The position numbers and the translations under genes are program-made. Below, one piece after another: positions 15,716 to 25,228 of a stretch of DNA of 64,000 nt. Each line of letters begins with the position of its first letter. Position 1 is the first letter of the stretch. The notes under the pieces were generated by a model, which was given only the letters and a program-made list of their open reading frames with translations, ran no database searches and was not told the DNA's origin. This DNA comes from Rossellomorea sp. SC111 (lineage in GTDB: Bacteria > Bacillota > Bacilli > Bacillales > Bacillaceae_B), in the NCBI RefSeq assembly GCF_024733565.1, contig NZ_JANIOC010000002.1, forward strand, positions 248,979 to 312,978, written 5' to 3'.

Positions 15716-16540
15716 ATGGAGATGAAGGCCATTCAGGGTGAAGATAAATATCTGGATTTCATTAATCGTATCATCGAATCAAAATCTGAGCTGATTCTGG
15801 AAAGAGCGAAAATAGACTCTGACTATTCGAATATTGTCGAAGTGTCCCTTAGAAAATGGAGAGGCGATTCCATCGAGGTGCTGGCTGATTCTTTGCGAAT
15901 GGATAATCATCCCGAAAGCATCGAAAAGTGGGCAAGTTCTTCCGTTACGCTATTCAGGCAGTTGGACGTTTCTCTTGAAGTAACGATCAAAGATCTTCAT
16001 TACTTTCGAAAGATGTTGGGAGAAGTGATAAAAACAGAGGCGATCGATAAAGAGCTGTCAATCGCAACTTTCTACGATTTACTTTCTCTCTTTCACACAG
16101 GGGTGGATCGGGCGATTTTCCGTATTACAATCGTTTATTCTCATCCTCTTTCGGATTCAATCAGTTCCGAGTTGTCCATTCCAATCGTCAAAGTGACCAA
16201 TTCGATTGCCATTCTGCCCCTTATTGGAGACATAGACGCGTCCAGGTCTAAAGATTTAATGGAAAGGGCTCTTACAAAAGGGACGGCTTTGGGTCTGCAA
16301 TATCTGATCATTGATCTATCAGGCGTTACGCTGGTTGATACGATGGTGGCAGATCAGTTGTTTAAAGTGGTGGCCGCTCTTAAATTAGCCGGGATTCAGG
16401 CAGTTTTGACAGGTATTCGACCGGAAATTGCTCAAACCATGGTCAACCTGGGAATAGTCATCACTCATATCCCAACATTCGCAAGTCTACATACAGCCCT
16501 CATTCATCTGCAAAAAAGCAAGGATATCCATAAGTATTAG
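15716..16540 (+). CDS. RsbR-like stressosome co-antagonist
   Basis: A 274-residue RsbR paralogue. Residues 1-145 form the helical non-haem-globin-like sensor half, and residues 150-270 a STAS domain (IVKVTNSIAILPLIGDIDAS, YLIIDLSGVTLVDTMVA, GIRPEIAQTMVNLGI). In B. subtilis such proteins build the stressosome with RsbS and RsbT and are phosphorylated on Thr171 and Thr205. Here the second site is kept as Thr209, while the first is Ala175 followed by Ser176. It stands alone and is not in an rsb operon, like B. subtilis rsbRB/RC/RD. ATG 15716 has AGGAGG eight to nine bases upstream. Confidence 0.9.
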   Translation: MEMKAIQGEDKYLDFINRIIESKSELILERAKIDSDYSNIVEVSLRKWRGDSIEVLADSLRMDNHPESIEKWASSSVTLFRQLDVSLEVTIKDLHYFRKMLGEVIKTEAIDKELSIATFYDLLSLFHTGVDRAIFRITIVYSHPLSDSISSELSIPIVKVTNSIAILPLIGDIDASRSKDLMERALTKGTALGLQYLIIDLSGVTLVDTMVADQLFKVVAALKLAGIQAVLTGIRPEIAQTMVNLGIVITHIPTFASLHTALIHLQKSKDIHKY

Positions 16541-16686
16541 GATGTCCTTTTTTTGATACTGCCTCACAGCCTGACGGAGATAGAATAATGGCAAGGAACG
16601 GTTTAATGGAACAGGCTCCAAGTATGGAGAACCGAAATAAGCTTTTTAAATAGCTAATATTATTATTTTTTGCCTAACACCAGACA

Positions 16687-16727
16687 AAAGCAGATGGGCC
16701 ATCATTCATATGGCTCATCTGCTTTTT
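16687..16727. terminator. Bidirectional terminator at the end of the dpp-ykf operon
   Basis: AAAAGCAGATGGGCCAT pairs with ATGGCTCATCTGCTTTT (one wobble). It lies immediately after the beta-lactamase-like gene. Confidence 0.88.
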
Positions 16728-17515
16728 TAAATGTAATCTTTGATTAAAAAATCGCTTATCAATTTTCCGATCTGAGCAAAGGTGTCTATCCCAGATTCGT
16801 CTTCTTCAAGTTCATCGATGAGTACCGCTATATAGGCAGTTTTCTCTTGGAATTTTATAATGGCGCAATCATGCTCTACTCCGGGCAGTTCTCCTGTCTT
16901 GTTTGCAATATAGACTGCTTTCCGGTCCATCCGTGATGGGAGTTTGGTATCAAATTGTTGCTGATGTAAAATATGCAGCATTTTTTTCCGGTTCATCAGA
17001 CTGTACTCCGTACCAGTGTCCAATACCTTCAAACAGGAAATGATATCGAGAGCAGAGGTATAGTTATTCAAACCCTGTTCCGCCGCTTTGAAATCCATCA
17101 ATTTCCTCATAAGCCTGGTATGTTTTAATTCTAATGTATGGAAAAGTTCTTGTATGGCTTTCGCACCAAGTCGTTCTATAAGGAGGTTTGTGGCTGTATT
17201 ATCGGAAACAATGATCATAAGAGTAAGGAGATCCTCTACAGTAAGGGTCAGATGATCAGATAGTGACACAAGTACTCCAGCCCCCCCAACTCTCCCCTCT
17301 TTAGGAATCGTAACCATATCACTAAGAGAGATTTTTCCTTGCTGGGCTTGACGGAAAGCTTCGAGTAAAATCGGGATCTTAATTAAGCTGGCGGCGGAAT
17401 AAGTCCTGTCCCCGTTGATGTGGAAGGAGTGAGATGGAAGCTCCACGGCCACACTCACCCTCCCGTTACACCGAATCACTATTTCCCGGATTTTATTTTC
17501 TAATACATTCTCCAT
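16727..17515 (-). CDS. Class A beta-lactamase-like serine hydrolase, cytoplasmic
   Basis: A 262-residue serine hydrolase of the class A beta-lactamase fold. All four hallmarks are present: S43-L-I-K46 (SxxK), S104-D105-N106 (SDN), E146-x-x-L149-N150 (the omega-loop ExxLN) and K206-T207-G208. There is no signal peptide or lipobox, so the product should stay in the cytoplasm, unlike resistance beta-lactamases. It is the last gene of the dpp-ykf operon, 19 bases after ykfD. From this context I infer action on a murein-derived peptide or an imported amide; hydrolysis of imported beta-lactams is the alternative. Confidence 0.88.
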   Translation of the reverse strand: MENVLENKIREIVIRCNGRVSVAVELPSHSFHINGDRTYSAASLIKIPILLEAFRQAQQGKISLSDMVTIPKEGRVGGAGVLVSLSDHLTLTVEDLLTLMIIVSDNTATNLLIERLGAKAIQELFHTLELKHTRLMRKLMDFKAAEQGLNNYTSALDIISCLKVLDTGTEYSLMNRKKMLHILHQQQFDTKLPSRMDRKAVYIANKTGELPGVEHDCAIIKFQEKTAYIAVLIDELEEDESGIDTFAQIGKLISDFLIKDYI

Positions 17516-17534
17516 TTTATTTTCTTCATTCCCT

Positions 17535-18539
17535 TTACTTAGTGACTGCTACTTCATCATGTTCCCTTGTCATTTCCTTGTTGTAGAGGTGACAAGCTAC
17601 AAAATGCTTTTCCTCTACTTCCTGCCATTTAGGTTTATGGGTGGCACAAGCATCCATGGCTGCAGGGCAGCGAGTTCTGAACACACATCCAGTCGGGGGA
17701 TTGATCGGACTTGGGATTTCCCCCTGTATGATCATCCTTTCCCGGGAATCCTCCACATCCGGATCGGGAATCGGGATAGCGGAAAGCAAAGCCTGAGTGT
17801 ACGGATGAAGAGGTTTCTTATATAACTCTTTACTCTCGGTAAGTTCTACAATATGACCTAGATACATCACACCTATGCGGTTACTGATATGTTTGACCAT
17901 AGAAAGGTCATGTGCAATAAAGAGAAAGGTCAATCCTTTTTCTTTTTGCAATTTCGTTAATAAGTTTACAATTTGTGCCTGAACAGATACATCAAGTGCA
18001 GAAATCGGCTCATCGGCAATAATGAAATCCGGATCAAGAGCAAGTGCCCTTGCTATTCCAATACGTTGACGCTGGCCCCCGCTGAATTCGTGGGGATAAC
18101 GATTGGCATGATCACGATTCAGCCCTACATCCTCTAAAAGTTGATAGATTCGTTCCATCTGCTTTCTTTTATCCTTGAATAAGCCATGTGCCTCCATAGG
18201 TTCAGCTATGATTTCCCTTACAGTTGAGCGGGGGTTCAGAGAAGCATATGGATCTTGGAAGATCATCTGCATATTCCGGTAGAATGATTGTTTATCCTTT
18301 TCCGAAAGTTCGTGGACGTTTTTACCGTCATATAAGACCTCTCCTTCTGTCCGGTCGTACAATCCGATAATGGTTCGTCCAGTGGTGGACTTTCCACAAC
18401 CGGATTCCCCTACTAATCCGAAGGTTTCCCCCTTGAATATATCAAATGAAATACCATCCACAGCTTTTAGTGTCTTTCCTTTTTCCAGGTGGAAGTATTT
18501 TTTCAATTCTTTCACTTCGAGTAACTTATAAGTTGTCAT
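17535..18539 (-). CDS. ykfD: Oligopeptide ABC transporter ATP-binding protein YkfD
   Basis: A 334-residue ABC ATPase of the OppF/DppF class that powers peptide import. It shows Walker A GLVGESGCGKST, signature EFSGGQRQRIGIARA, Walker B DPDFIIADEP and the C-terminal cluster CVFRTRCPAAMDACATHKP typical of peptide importers, which may bind an Fe-S cluster. Start ATG 18539 follows CGGAGGG; it overlaps ykfC by 14 bases. With DppD it supplies the second nucleotide-binding subunit for DppBC, since dppD is not followed by a dppF. Confidence 0.92.
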   Translation of the reverse strand: MTTYKLLEVKELKKYFHLEKGKTLKAVDGISFDIFKGETFGLVGESGCGKSTTGRTIIGLYDRTEGEVLYDGKNVHELSEKDKQSFYRNMQMIFQDPYASLNPRSTVREIIAEPMEAHGLFKDKRKQMERIYQLLEDVGLNRDHANRYPHEFSGGQRQRIGIARALALDPDFIIADEPISALDVSVQAQIVNLLTKLQKEKGLTFLFIAHDLSMVKHISNRIGVMYLGHIVELTESKELYKKPLHPYTQALLSAIPIPDPDVEDSRERMIIQGEIPSPINPPTGCVFRTRCPAAMDACATHKPKWQEVEEKHFVACHLYNKEMTREHDEVAVTK

Positions 18540-19458
18540 GGGATCCCTCCGTTTCTTCCCAATAGCGTCTGGCAGCACATAACTCTTTTTCATAATAAGT
18601 TCCTTTCAATGACAGAATCTCGATCGTTTTACCAGTGTTGGGGGAGTGCATCATCTTGCCGTCACCATAATAGATGGCAACGTGATGAATGCTGCCTTTT
18701 CCTTCCTCGTACGCAAAGAACAAGAGGTCACCAGGCAATAATTGATCCAATGGTACCTCGCTTCCTTCCTTCGCCTGGTCATTTGCATCCCGGGGAATCA
18801 AGTACCCTTGAGTTTTGCACATCGTGTAGCTGAACCCAGAGCAATCAAACCCATAGCTTGACATCCCGCCCCATAAATATGGAAGATCAAGAAATAATTC
18901 TCCGGTTGAGACAATCTCCAGGCCACTTCCCCTTCGATCATTCACTTTCGATCTTGATACTATAATATCTGTCTGCCTTAAGAACCTTGTACCCAAAGGA
19001 GTCTCCACTTCTATCAAATCATCATGCTCTTTCACAATCGGTAAAATGGTTTGAAAGCTGAGTTTTAATTCAGCTTCATTTTCTATATTGATTAAGTCCG
19101 TGAATTTACTTATTACAATAGCATATGTGTCCGCTGGGGATGACTCTCCAGGTAAAAGCTGAACACTTGGGATCCAGCCGGGGTATCCACGATCGTCTTT
19201 TGAGGATGATTGATCTGGTATAAGGACGTGGGACCAACCATTCCTCTCTTCCAACACGAATACTTCCTGACCGAATAAGGCTTGCGATTGTATACGGTTC
19301 TCATCACAAAGGGCTAAGCGCGTATCATAAGTTAAGGAGTCCAGCCAATCTGTAATGTGAGCAGGATTGGTTATCGCCGGTGTATCCAAGGAACGTGCGG
19401 AATCCCGATTCGTCCACAAAGTTGCAACAGGCACTGCTATTTGAGCTTTCGTCGTCAT
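18526..19458 (-). CDS. ykfC: Gamma-D-glutamyl-L-diamino acid endopeptidase YkfC
   Basis: A 310-residue NlpC/P60 cysteine peptidase that cuts the gamma-D-Glu-L-diamino acid bond of murein tripeptides (L-Ala-gamma-D-Glu-meso-DAP). Bacterial SH3 regions occupy the first half (WSHVLIPDQ, GYPGWIP). The catalytic residues are Cys206 in FDCSG, His259 in SIHHVAIYYG and His271 in MMHSPN; their spacing of 53 and 12 equals that of the known Bacillus enzyme (C238, H291, H303). There is no signal peptide, fitting intracellular recycling. I chose ATG 19458 after AGAGGGGG rather than ATG 19479, which overlaps the ykfB stop. Confidence 0.93.
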   Translation of the reverse strand: MTTKAQIAVPVATLWTNRDSARSLDTPAITNPAHITDWLDSLTYDTRLALCDENRIQSQALFGQEVFVLEERNGWSHVLIPDQSSSKDDRGYPGWIPSVQLLPGESSPADTYAIVISKFTDLINIENEAELKLSFQTILPIVKEHDDLIEVETPLGTRFLRQTDIIVSRSKVNDRRGSGLEIVSTGELFLDLPYLWGGMSSYGFDCSGFSYTMCKTQGYLIPRDANDQAKEGSEVPLDQLLPGDLLFFAYEEGKGSIHHVAIYYGDGKMMHSPNTGKTIEILSLKGTYYEKELCAARRYWEETEGSHDNL

Positions 19459-19475
19459 TTGATTTCCCCCTCTAT

Positions 19476-20555
19476 TCATACTTTTACCCTCTCTATGCCA
19501 AGACCTGGTTTGGTCGGCATAGTAATCTTCCTACCGTTATAATGTATTCCACCGACTACGATATCTTCAGCCAGCATGAGTGGTGCATCGAAATCAAAGC
19601 GAGTGACGTTTTTCCTGCTTGCCGCAAAGTGGGCCGCAGCCGTTATTCCCAGTCTGGTTTCAATCATGCTCCCAACCATACATTCGACCCCACAAACTTC
19701 AGCTAAATCATTTATTTTCTGAGCCTGGTAGATTCCACCCGCTTTCATGAGTTTAATATTGATTAGATCTGCACTTCGGGTCTTTAATACTTCAAAGGCT
19801 TGATATGGAGTGAACACACTTTCATCAGCCATGATCAGGGTTTCGACCTCATCCGTGACCCTCTTCAAGCCTTCAATGTCATGAGCAGGGACTGGCTGCT
19901 CAACTAATTCAATATTCAGGTCAAGGTTCTCCATCTTGCGAATCGCTTTAACTGCGGCTTTTGATTCCCATCCCTGATTGGCATCCAGGCGAATTTTGAC
20001 ATCATAACCAATCCGTTGGCGGATTTCATGAATTCTTTTTATATCTGTTTCAATTTCATCTTTGCCGACTTTCACTTTCAGTACATCAAAGCCTTTTTTT
20101 ACATAAGTTACTGCATCCTCACCCATTTCTTTCGGGCTGTTCACACTTACCGTGTAATCTGTCTCAAGCTCCTCCCTGTACCCTCCAAGAAATTGATAGA
20201 GTGGCAAGTGACAATGTTGAGCCAGGCAATCATAAATTGCCATATCCACCGCTGCCTTTGCGCTTGTATTCCTGACGAGTAACGAATGAAGATGTTGAAA
20301 AAGACTTTCATGGTTTAATAGGTTCTTGCCTATTATCGCGGGTTTAATTACTTGTTGGATGCTTTGTTCGATGCTGGATAAACTTTCTCCCGTGATCACC
20401 ACAGTCGGAGGTGCCTCCCCCCAGCCAATAATCCCGCTGTCGCAAGTCAGTTTGACAACGATGGCTTCCGCTACTGTCACCGTACGCAAAGCGGTCTTAA
20501 AAGGGGTATGTAAAGGGACGGCTGTCCTGAACGTTTCAAGTTGTTGGATCTTCAT
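19476..20555 (-). CDS. ykfB: L-Ala-D/L-Glu epimerase YkfB
   Basis: A 359-residue enolase-superfamily enzyme that epimerises L-Ala-D-Glu to L-Ala-L-Glu, so that ordinary dipeptidases can finish murein peptide breakdown. All active-site residues of the B. subtilis enzyme are in place with the same numbers: Lys160 and Lys162 (KVKVG), Asp191 (RLDANQGW), Glu219 (LVEQP), Asp244 (MADES) and Lys268 (NIKLMKAGG). It lies six bases downstream of ykfA and just before ykfC. Confidence 0.95.
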   Translation of the reverse strand: MKIQQLETFRTAVPLHTPFKTALRTVTVAEAIVVKLTCDSGIIGWGEAPPTVVITGESLSSIEQSIQQVIKPAIIGKNLLNHESLFQHLHSLLVRNTSAKAAVDMAIYDCLAQHCHLPLYQFLGGYREELETDYTVSVNSPKEMGEDAVTYVKKGFDVLKVKVGKDEIETDIKRIHEIRQRIGYDVKIRLDANQGWESKAAVKAIRKMENLDLNIELVEQPVPAHDIEGLKRVTDEVETLIMADESVFTPYQAFEVLKTRSADLINIKLMKAGGIYQAQKINDLAEVCGVECMVGSMIETRLGITAAAHFAASRKNVTRFDFDAPLMLAEDIVVGGIHYNGRKITMPTKPGLGIERVKV

Positions 20556-20561
20556 TCGCTC

Positions 20562-21491
20562 TTACCCCCCGCTTATGCCAGATTCTATTTTAAATGAATG
20601 ATCAATTGTATTCATTGTTCCGATGCTGCCCACCGGAATGGCAATATTCGGTGAAGAATGTCCGATATTAAACCCTTTTAATGCAGGCTTTCCAGCACTA
20701 CCGATATGTTCTGTCAGAACTTCGTCAAGAGTCAGGGAACGTTCGCGTTTCTTAGGCTCACAGTTCTTAAAGTCACCAATGATGATTCCTGAAGCATCTT
20801 TGAATTTATTGGCCATTTTCAATTGATTCACCATTCGGTCGACTTGATAGGGCTCCTCATCAATATCTTCAATAAAGAGGATCTTTCCTTTGGTGTTCAC
20901 TTCGAATGGTGTCCCTAATGTGCTTACAAGCAAGGTGAGGTTCCCGCCGATCACTGGGCCGGTCGCTGCGCCTTCTGCGACCATCTCAAGTTTGGCGATA
21001 TCATACGTATAGTCGATATCTTTCGTTTGAAACAACTGTCGGAACGATTCCTTTGAGGCTTCATGAACGTCCTCGAGTCCGATATCTGAACTTAACATCG
21101 GTCCATGGAAGGTCACGAGCCCCGTTTGTTGATGGATGGCCGTATGTAAAAAAGTAATATCACTATACCCCCAAAAAATTTTCGGATTTTGACGGATCAG
21201 TTCGAAATCCAATCTGGAAACAATACGTCCCGTTCCAAAACCTCCACATGCACAGAAAATGGCTTTCACATCCTGATCTTCAAACATCCTATGGATATCA
21301 TCTATCCTCTCTGTGTCTTTACCTGCTAAGTACCCATATTGCTTATGTACTGACTTCCCTACTTTTACCTCTAATCCTAATTCTTCAAGGAAACGGATTC
21401 CTTTTTTTAATGGTTCCGTTTTTGGTGGGCTGGCAGGAGCTATGACCCCTACCTTATCCCCTTTTCTCAGTTTAGAAGGTTTCATCATCAT
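20562..21491 (-). CDS. ykfA: Murein peptide LD-carboxypeptidase YkfA
   Basis: A roughly 310-residue serine peptidase of family S66. It removes the terminal D-Ala from murein tetrapeptides (L-Ala-D-Glu-DAP-D-Ala), making the tripeptide for YkfC. It begins with KLRKGDKVGVIAPASP, has FCACGGFGTGRI and then the nucleophile Ser110 in WGYSDIT, with the later PVIGGNLTLL and FIEDIDEEPYQVDRM motifs. I chose ATG 21491 behind AAAGGGG; the longer frame from 21569 reads non-conserved sequence. It sits between dppE and ykfB. Confidence 0.93.
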   Translation of the reverse strand: MMMKPSKLRKGDKVGVIAPASPPKTEPLKKGIRFLEELGLEVKVGKSVHKQYGYLAGKDTERIDDIHRMFEDQDVKAIFCACGGFGTGRIVSRLDFELIRQNPKIFWGYSDITFLHTAIHQQTGLVTFHGPMLSSDIGLEDVHEASKESFRQLFQTKDIDYTYDIAKLEMVAEGAATGPVIGGNLTLLVSTLGTPFEVNTKGKILFIEDIDEEPYQVDRMVNQLKMANKFKDASGIIIGDFKNCEPKKRERSLTLDEVLTEHIGSAGKPALKGFNIGHSSPNIAIPVGSIGTMNTIDHSFKIESGISGG

Positions 21492-21584
21492 ACGTAACAG
21501 ACCCCTTTCGTAGAAAAAGAGGGAGTGGGCGCATGGCCATAAAGTGTGCCGACGCGCCCCTCCACTCATCCTGTTTTACTATCC

Positions 21585-23210
21585 TTATTTTTTATCAGCC
21601 CATTTTAATTCCATGTAGCCGACCGGGTGACGGACGATGCCAGTCACATCCTCATTTTGGAGATACACATGATTGTAGAAGTGAATCGGGATGATCGGCA
21701 TTTCATCCATTAGAATTTTCTCTGCTTCATACATCATTTCAAATCGTTTTCCTTCGTCTGCTTCATTCTTTGCTTGTTGGATCAACTTGTCATAACTCTC
21801 ATTACCCCAGCCTGTACGGTTCATGGAATGCCCTGTCTGGAAGTTTTCCAGGAAGTTGATCGGATCTGCGTAGTCTGCTAAGAATGAACTCCGTGATAAT
21901 TGGAATTTCAAAGCCTTTTGTTCATCTTGGAATACGTTCCATTCCATATTGGCTAATTTAACATCGACATCTAAGTTTTCCTTGAACATTTGTTGAAGCG
22001 CCTCGGCAATTTTTTGATGAGTATCACTTGTGCTGTATGTTAAGGTGACTTCCGGTAGTTTGTCGTATCCCTCTTCTTCCATTCCCTTTTCCAAGAGAGA
22101 CTTTGCTTCTTCAACGTCCGTTTTCACCAAGTCTCCGTTTGCTTCACGGAAGTCCTTGCCTGAAGGATCTTTAAATCCTTTCGAAACGAATCCATAAGCT
22201 GGTTTTTCTTTATTCTTTGTTACAAAGTCAACCATTTGCTGTTGATCGACAGCCATGGTGAATGCCTTTCTGATATTCTGATTTTGGAAAGGCTCTTTTT
22301 CTAAATTGAAACGATAGAAGTATGTTCCAGCCTGGTCTTCAACATTCACTTTACCTTCCTCGAATAACTGTTTACTTAAATCCGCCGGTACGTCAGCTGT
22401 ATCCAGTTCACCGGTTTTGTATAGTTGATAATCCGTATTTGTATCGTTTACCATTGCCCAGTGAACTTTATCCAATTTCACTGATTCTTTATCCCAATAT
22501 TGATCGTTCTTTTCCATTACGAAATGGCTGTCATGTTCCCATTCCGTCAGTTTGAAAGGTCCGTTAGCCACGAACGTATCCGCTTCTGCAAACCATTCCG
22601 GATTCTCAGTAGCAACCTTTTCATTGATCGGGAAGAATGCTGGATTTGCAATGACGCTCAAGAAATAGGCTTGTGGACTTGTCAGTGTGACCTCGAATGT
22701 TTTCTCATCCTTCGCCGTCACCTTCACATCGTCAGCTGAACCTTTACCAGTGTTGAATGCCTCTCCACCTTCAATGAAATATCCGAGGAAAGCAGCCGGT
22801 GAGCCTGTGTCTGGATTTAATAGGCGTTTCCACGCGAATACAAAATCTCCGGCAGTGACATCATCACCGTTTGACCACTTGGCATTGTCCCTAATGTGGA
22901 AGGTATATACTTTCCCATCTTCCGAGACATCCCATTTTTCAGCCATGGCAGCTTCAGGTTCATGATTGGCATTTAGACGGGTCATCCCTTCCATTAAGTT
23001 GTTCAATGCTGTCCAGGAATAGGAATCAAATCCGATCGGTGGATCGAACGACGTTGGTTCTGCTCCATTATTCAAGTGAAGGACCTTTCCTGCGTCTTCT
23101 TTCTTAGTTTCCCCACTGCTTGACTCACTGCCTGCATCCTTCGTGGCCGTACAAGCTGCCAGCATGAACAGGAGCATCCCCACTAGAAAGACTGATAATA
23201 GTTTTTTCAT
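21585..23210 (-). CDS. dppE: Dipeptide/oligopeptide-binding lipoprotein DppE
   Basis: A 541-residue solute-binding protein (OppA/DppE family, SBP_bac_5) of the peptide ABC importer. It has a lipoprotein signal with lipobox LLFMLAAC, then a Ser/Glu linker and the usual FVFAWKRLLNPDTGSPAAF and YFYRFNLEKEPFQNQNIRKA motifs. It captures peptides, including murein tripeptides by homology, outside the membrane and delivers them to DppBC. AGAGGGGG lies before ATG 23210. Confidence 0.95.
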   Translation of the reverse strand: MKKLLSVFLVGMLLFMLAACTATKDAGSESSSGETKKEDAGKVLHLNNGAEPTSFDPPIGFDSYSWTALNNLMEGMTRLNANHEPEAAMAEKWDVSEDGKVYTFHIRDNAKWSNGDDVTAGDFVFAWKRLLNPDTGSPAAFLGYFIEGGEAFNTGKGSADDVKVTAKDEKTFEVTLTSPQAYFLSVIANPAFFPINEKVATENPEWFAEADTFVANGPFKLTEWEHDSHFVMEKNDQYWDKESVKLDKVHWAMVNDTNTDYQLYKTGELDTADVPADLSKQLFEEGKVNVEDQAGTYFYRFNLEKEPFQNQNIRKAFTMAVDQQQMVDFVTKNKEKPAYGFVSKGFKDPSGKDFREANGDLVKTDVEEAKSLLEKGMEEEGYDKLPEVTLTYSTSDTHQKIAEALQQMFKENLDVDVKLANMEWNVFQDEQKALKFQLSRSSFLADYADPINFLENFQTGHSMNRTGWGNESYDKLIQQAKNEADEGKRFEMMYEAEKILMDEMPIIPIHFYNHVYLQNEDVTGIVRHPVGYMELKWADKK

Positions 23211-23252
23211 GATTTTCCCCCTCTTATCCTATTTTTCTATCAAACGATCATT

Positions 23253-24266
23253 TTAACGAATGGTTAAGCTGACCGATGAGAGCTTGACTTTGTTGGCTCG
23301 TTTATCCTGAAGCCAGCAGTCGACATGGTGTTCGTTCGATAATTGTGTCTTTACGGGATACACTCGGTCGCATACTTCCATCGCTTTTTCACAACGTGGA
23401 ACAAATGGGCACCCAACAGGCGGAGAAAATAGATCAGGCGGAGAACCGGGAATCGGTATCAGATCTTCCCCATCAAGATCAAGTCTTGGGACGGATCTCA
23501 GTAGCCCTTGGGTATACGGGTGTTGTGGGCGATAAAAAATTTCTCTCCTGTTTCCTTCTTCTACTATTTTCCCTGCATACATGACGGCAATTCGATCAGC
23601 CACTTGAGCAACGACACCTAAATCATGCGTGATTAATATAATCGACACACCCGTCTTCTTCTGAATCTCTTTAAACAATTCAAGTATTTGGGCCTGTATG
23701 GTGACATCAAGGGCTGTTGTCGGCTCATCCGCAATTAAGACATCAGGTTCACATACTAGTGACATGGCAATCACAATTCGCTGCCGCATTCCTCCGCTGA
23801 ATTGGTGAGGATACTGCTTTAGTCTCTCCTCCGGATTGGGAATGCTCACAAGCTTAAGCATGTCGATCGCTTTTTGTTTCGCCACTTTCTTGGAAACATC
23901 GTTGTGTTGCAAAATCCCTTCCATGATTTGTTCACCAATGGTCAACGTGGGATTAAGTGCCGTCATGGGATCCTGAAAGATCATGGAAATATCGGCTCCC
24001 CGCACTTTCCTCATTTGAGGTTCGGTTACCTTTAAAAGGTCTCTTCCCTTAAACAGGATCCTGCCCCCAGTCACTTTTCCGGGTGGATTTGGGATCAGTC
24101 TCATAATGCTCTGTGAAGTCACACTCTTTCCACAGCCAGATTCACCTACAATCGCCAACGTCTCGCCCTTATGTAAATCAAAGCTTACTCCCCTGACCGC
24201 CTTGACCTCTCCTCCATAGGTTGTAAAGGAGACATGGAGATCTTGTACAGATAAAACGTTACTCAT
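23253..24266 (-). CDS. dppD: Dipeptide ABC transporter ATP-binding protein DppD
   Basis: A 337-residue ABC ATPase of the OppD/DppD class. Walker A is GESGCGKS, signature QFSGGMRQRIVIAM, Walker B CEPDVLIADEP, and the C-terminal peptide-importer extension has PVGCPFVPRCEKAMEVC. ATG 24266 follows AAGGAGG and lies five bases after the dppC stop. The frame can be extended to 24377, but that part overlaps dppC and has no homology. Confidence 0.95.
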   Translation of the reverse strand: MSNVLSVQDLHVSFTTYGGEVKAVRGVSFDLHKGETLAIVGESGCGKSVTSQSIMRLIPNPPGKVTGGRILFKGRDLLKVTEPQMRKVRGADISMIFQDPMTALNPTLTIGEQIMEGILQHNDVSKKVAKQKAIDMLKLVSIPNPEERLKQYPHQFSGGMRQRIVIAMSLVCEPDVLIADEPTTALDVTIQAQILELFKEIQKKTGVSIILITHDLGVVAQVADRIAVMYAGKIVEEGNRREIFYRPQHPYTQGLLRSVPRLDLDGEDLIPIPGSPPDLFSPPVGCPFVPRCEKAMEVCDRVYPVKTQLSNEHHVDCWLQDKRANKVKLSSVSLTIR

Positions 24267-24271
24267 GGTGA

Positions 24272-25228
24272 TTACCTCCTTAATTTCGGATCCAGTGCAT
24301 CCTGTAATCCGTCTCCCAACACATTGAATGAAAACATAGTCAATGATATGAATAGAGCAGGAAAGAATAAACGCCACCAGTATCCTGATAGAATCGTAGA
24401 TAACCCGTCATTGGCCATGACTCCCCAGCTTGCATAGGGTGCTTGAATGCCGAGTCCAAGGAAGCTTAAGAAAGCTTCAGCAAAGATCGCGCTGGGTATC
24501 GTCAATGTCATTTGTACAATAATCGGTCCCATAGTATTGGGAAGCAGATTCTTCCTGATGATTCTTGCGGTTTTTGTCCCGAATGTTTTTGAAGCTAAAA
24601 TAAATTCATAGTTTTTAATCTGAAGCACCTGTCCCCTTACGATCCTGGCCATCCCGATCCAACCGGTCACCGTTAAGGCAACGATGATCGTCAAGAGACC
24701 CGGTCCCATTACTACCATCAATAGTATTACGACAAGCAGATAAGGTAACCCGTATAGTATTTCAACAATGCGCATCATGACATTATCTGTTCTTCCGCCT
24801 TTATAACCGGCAATGCCACCGTATACAATCCCGATTACAAAATCGATAAGCGCTGCCATAAAGCCTACGAACAATGAAATCCGTGCTCCATACCATGTAC
24901 GGGTAAATACATCTCTTCCCATATCGTCCGTACCAAACCAGTGTTGACCAGAAGGTGGAAGATTTTGATTTGACAGTGTTTGCTTAGTGACGTCGTGTGG
25001 AGAAATAAGCGGGCCGACGACTGCCATTATGATTAATGCAGTTAAGAATACTAACCCAAGCATGGCCAGTTTATTTTTCATGAGGCGCTTCCAGGCATCC
25101 TGCCAATAGGAAAGACTCGGTCTCACCACTGCTTCAGCATCTTCTTGATTGCTCTTCTTGGGTACGAACCATTCATCCCTGACGTCTGGAGTCTCAAGTG
25201 GCTCTTGTTGATTTGGAACCCCCATCAT
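24272..25228 (-). CDS. dppC: Dipeptide ABC transporter permease DppC
   Basis: A 318-residue integral membrane subunit. After a cytoplasmic N-terminal region of about 55 residues come six helices with the binding-protein-dependent transport motif (EAFLSFLGLGIQAPYASWG, the EAA loop). The start ATG overlaps the dppB stop (ATGA), showing translational coupling; a second ATG follows at 25225. Confidence 0.95.
   Translation of the reverse strand: MMGVPNQQEPLETPDVRDEWFVPKKSNQEDAEAVVRPSLSYWQDAWKRLMKNKLAMLGLVFLTALIIMAVVGPLISPHDVTKQTLSNQNLPPSGQHWFGTDDMGRDVFTRTWYGARISLFVGFMAALIDFVIGIVYGGIAGYKGGRTDNVMMRIVEILYGLPYLLVVILLMVVMGPGLLTIIVALTVTGWIGMARIVRGQVLQIKNYEFILASKTFGTKTARIIRKNLLPNTMGPIIVQMTLTIPSAIFAEAFLSFLGLGIQAPYASWGVMANDGLSTILSGYWWRLFFPALFISLTMFSFNVLGDGLQDALDPKLRR

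Noticed and set aside
17535..24266. Calling two ABC ATPases (dppD, ykfD) a duplication
   Set aside because: Peptide importers use two ATPases; this is the normal dpp-ykf composition.
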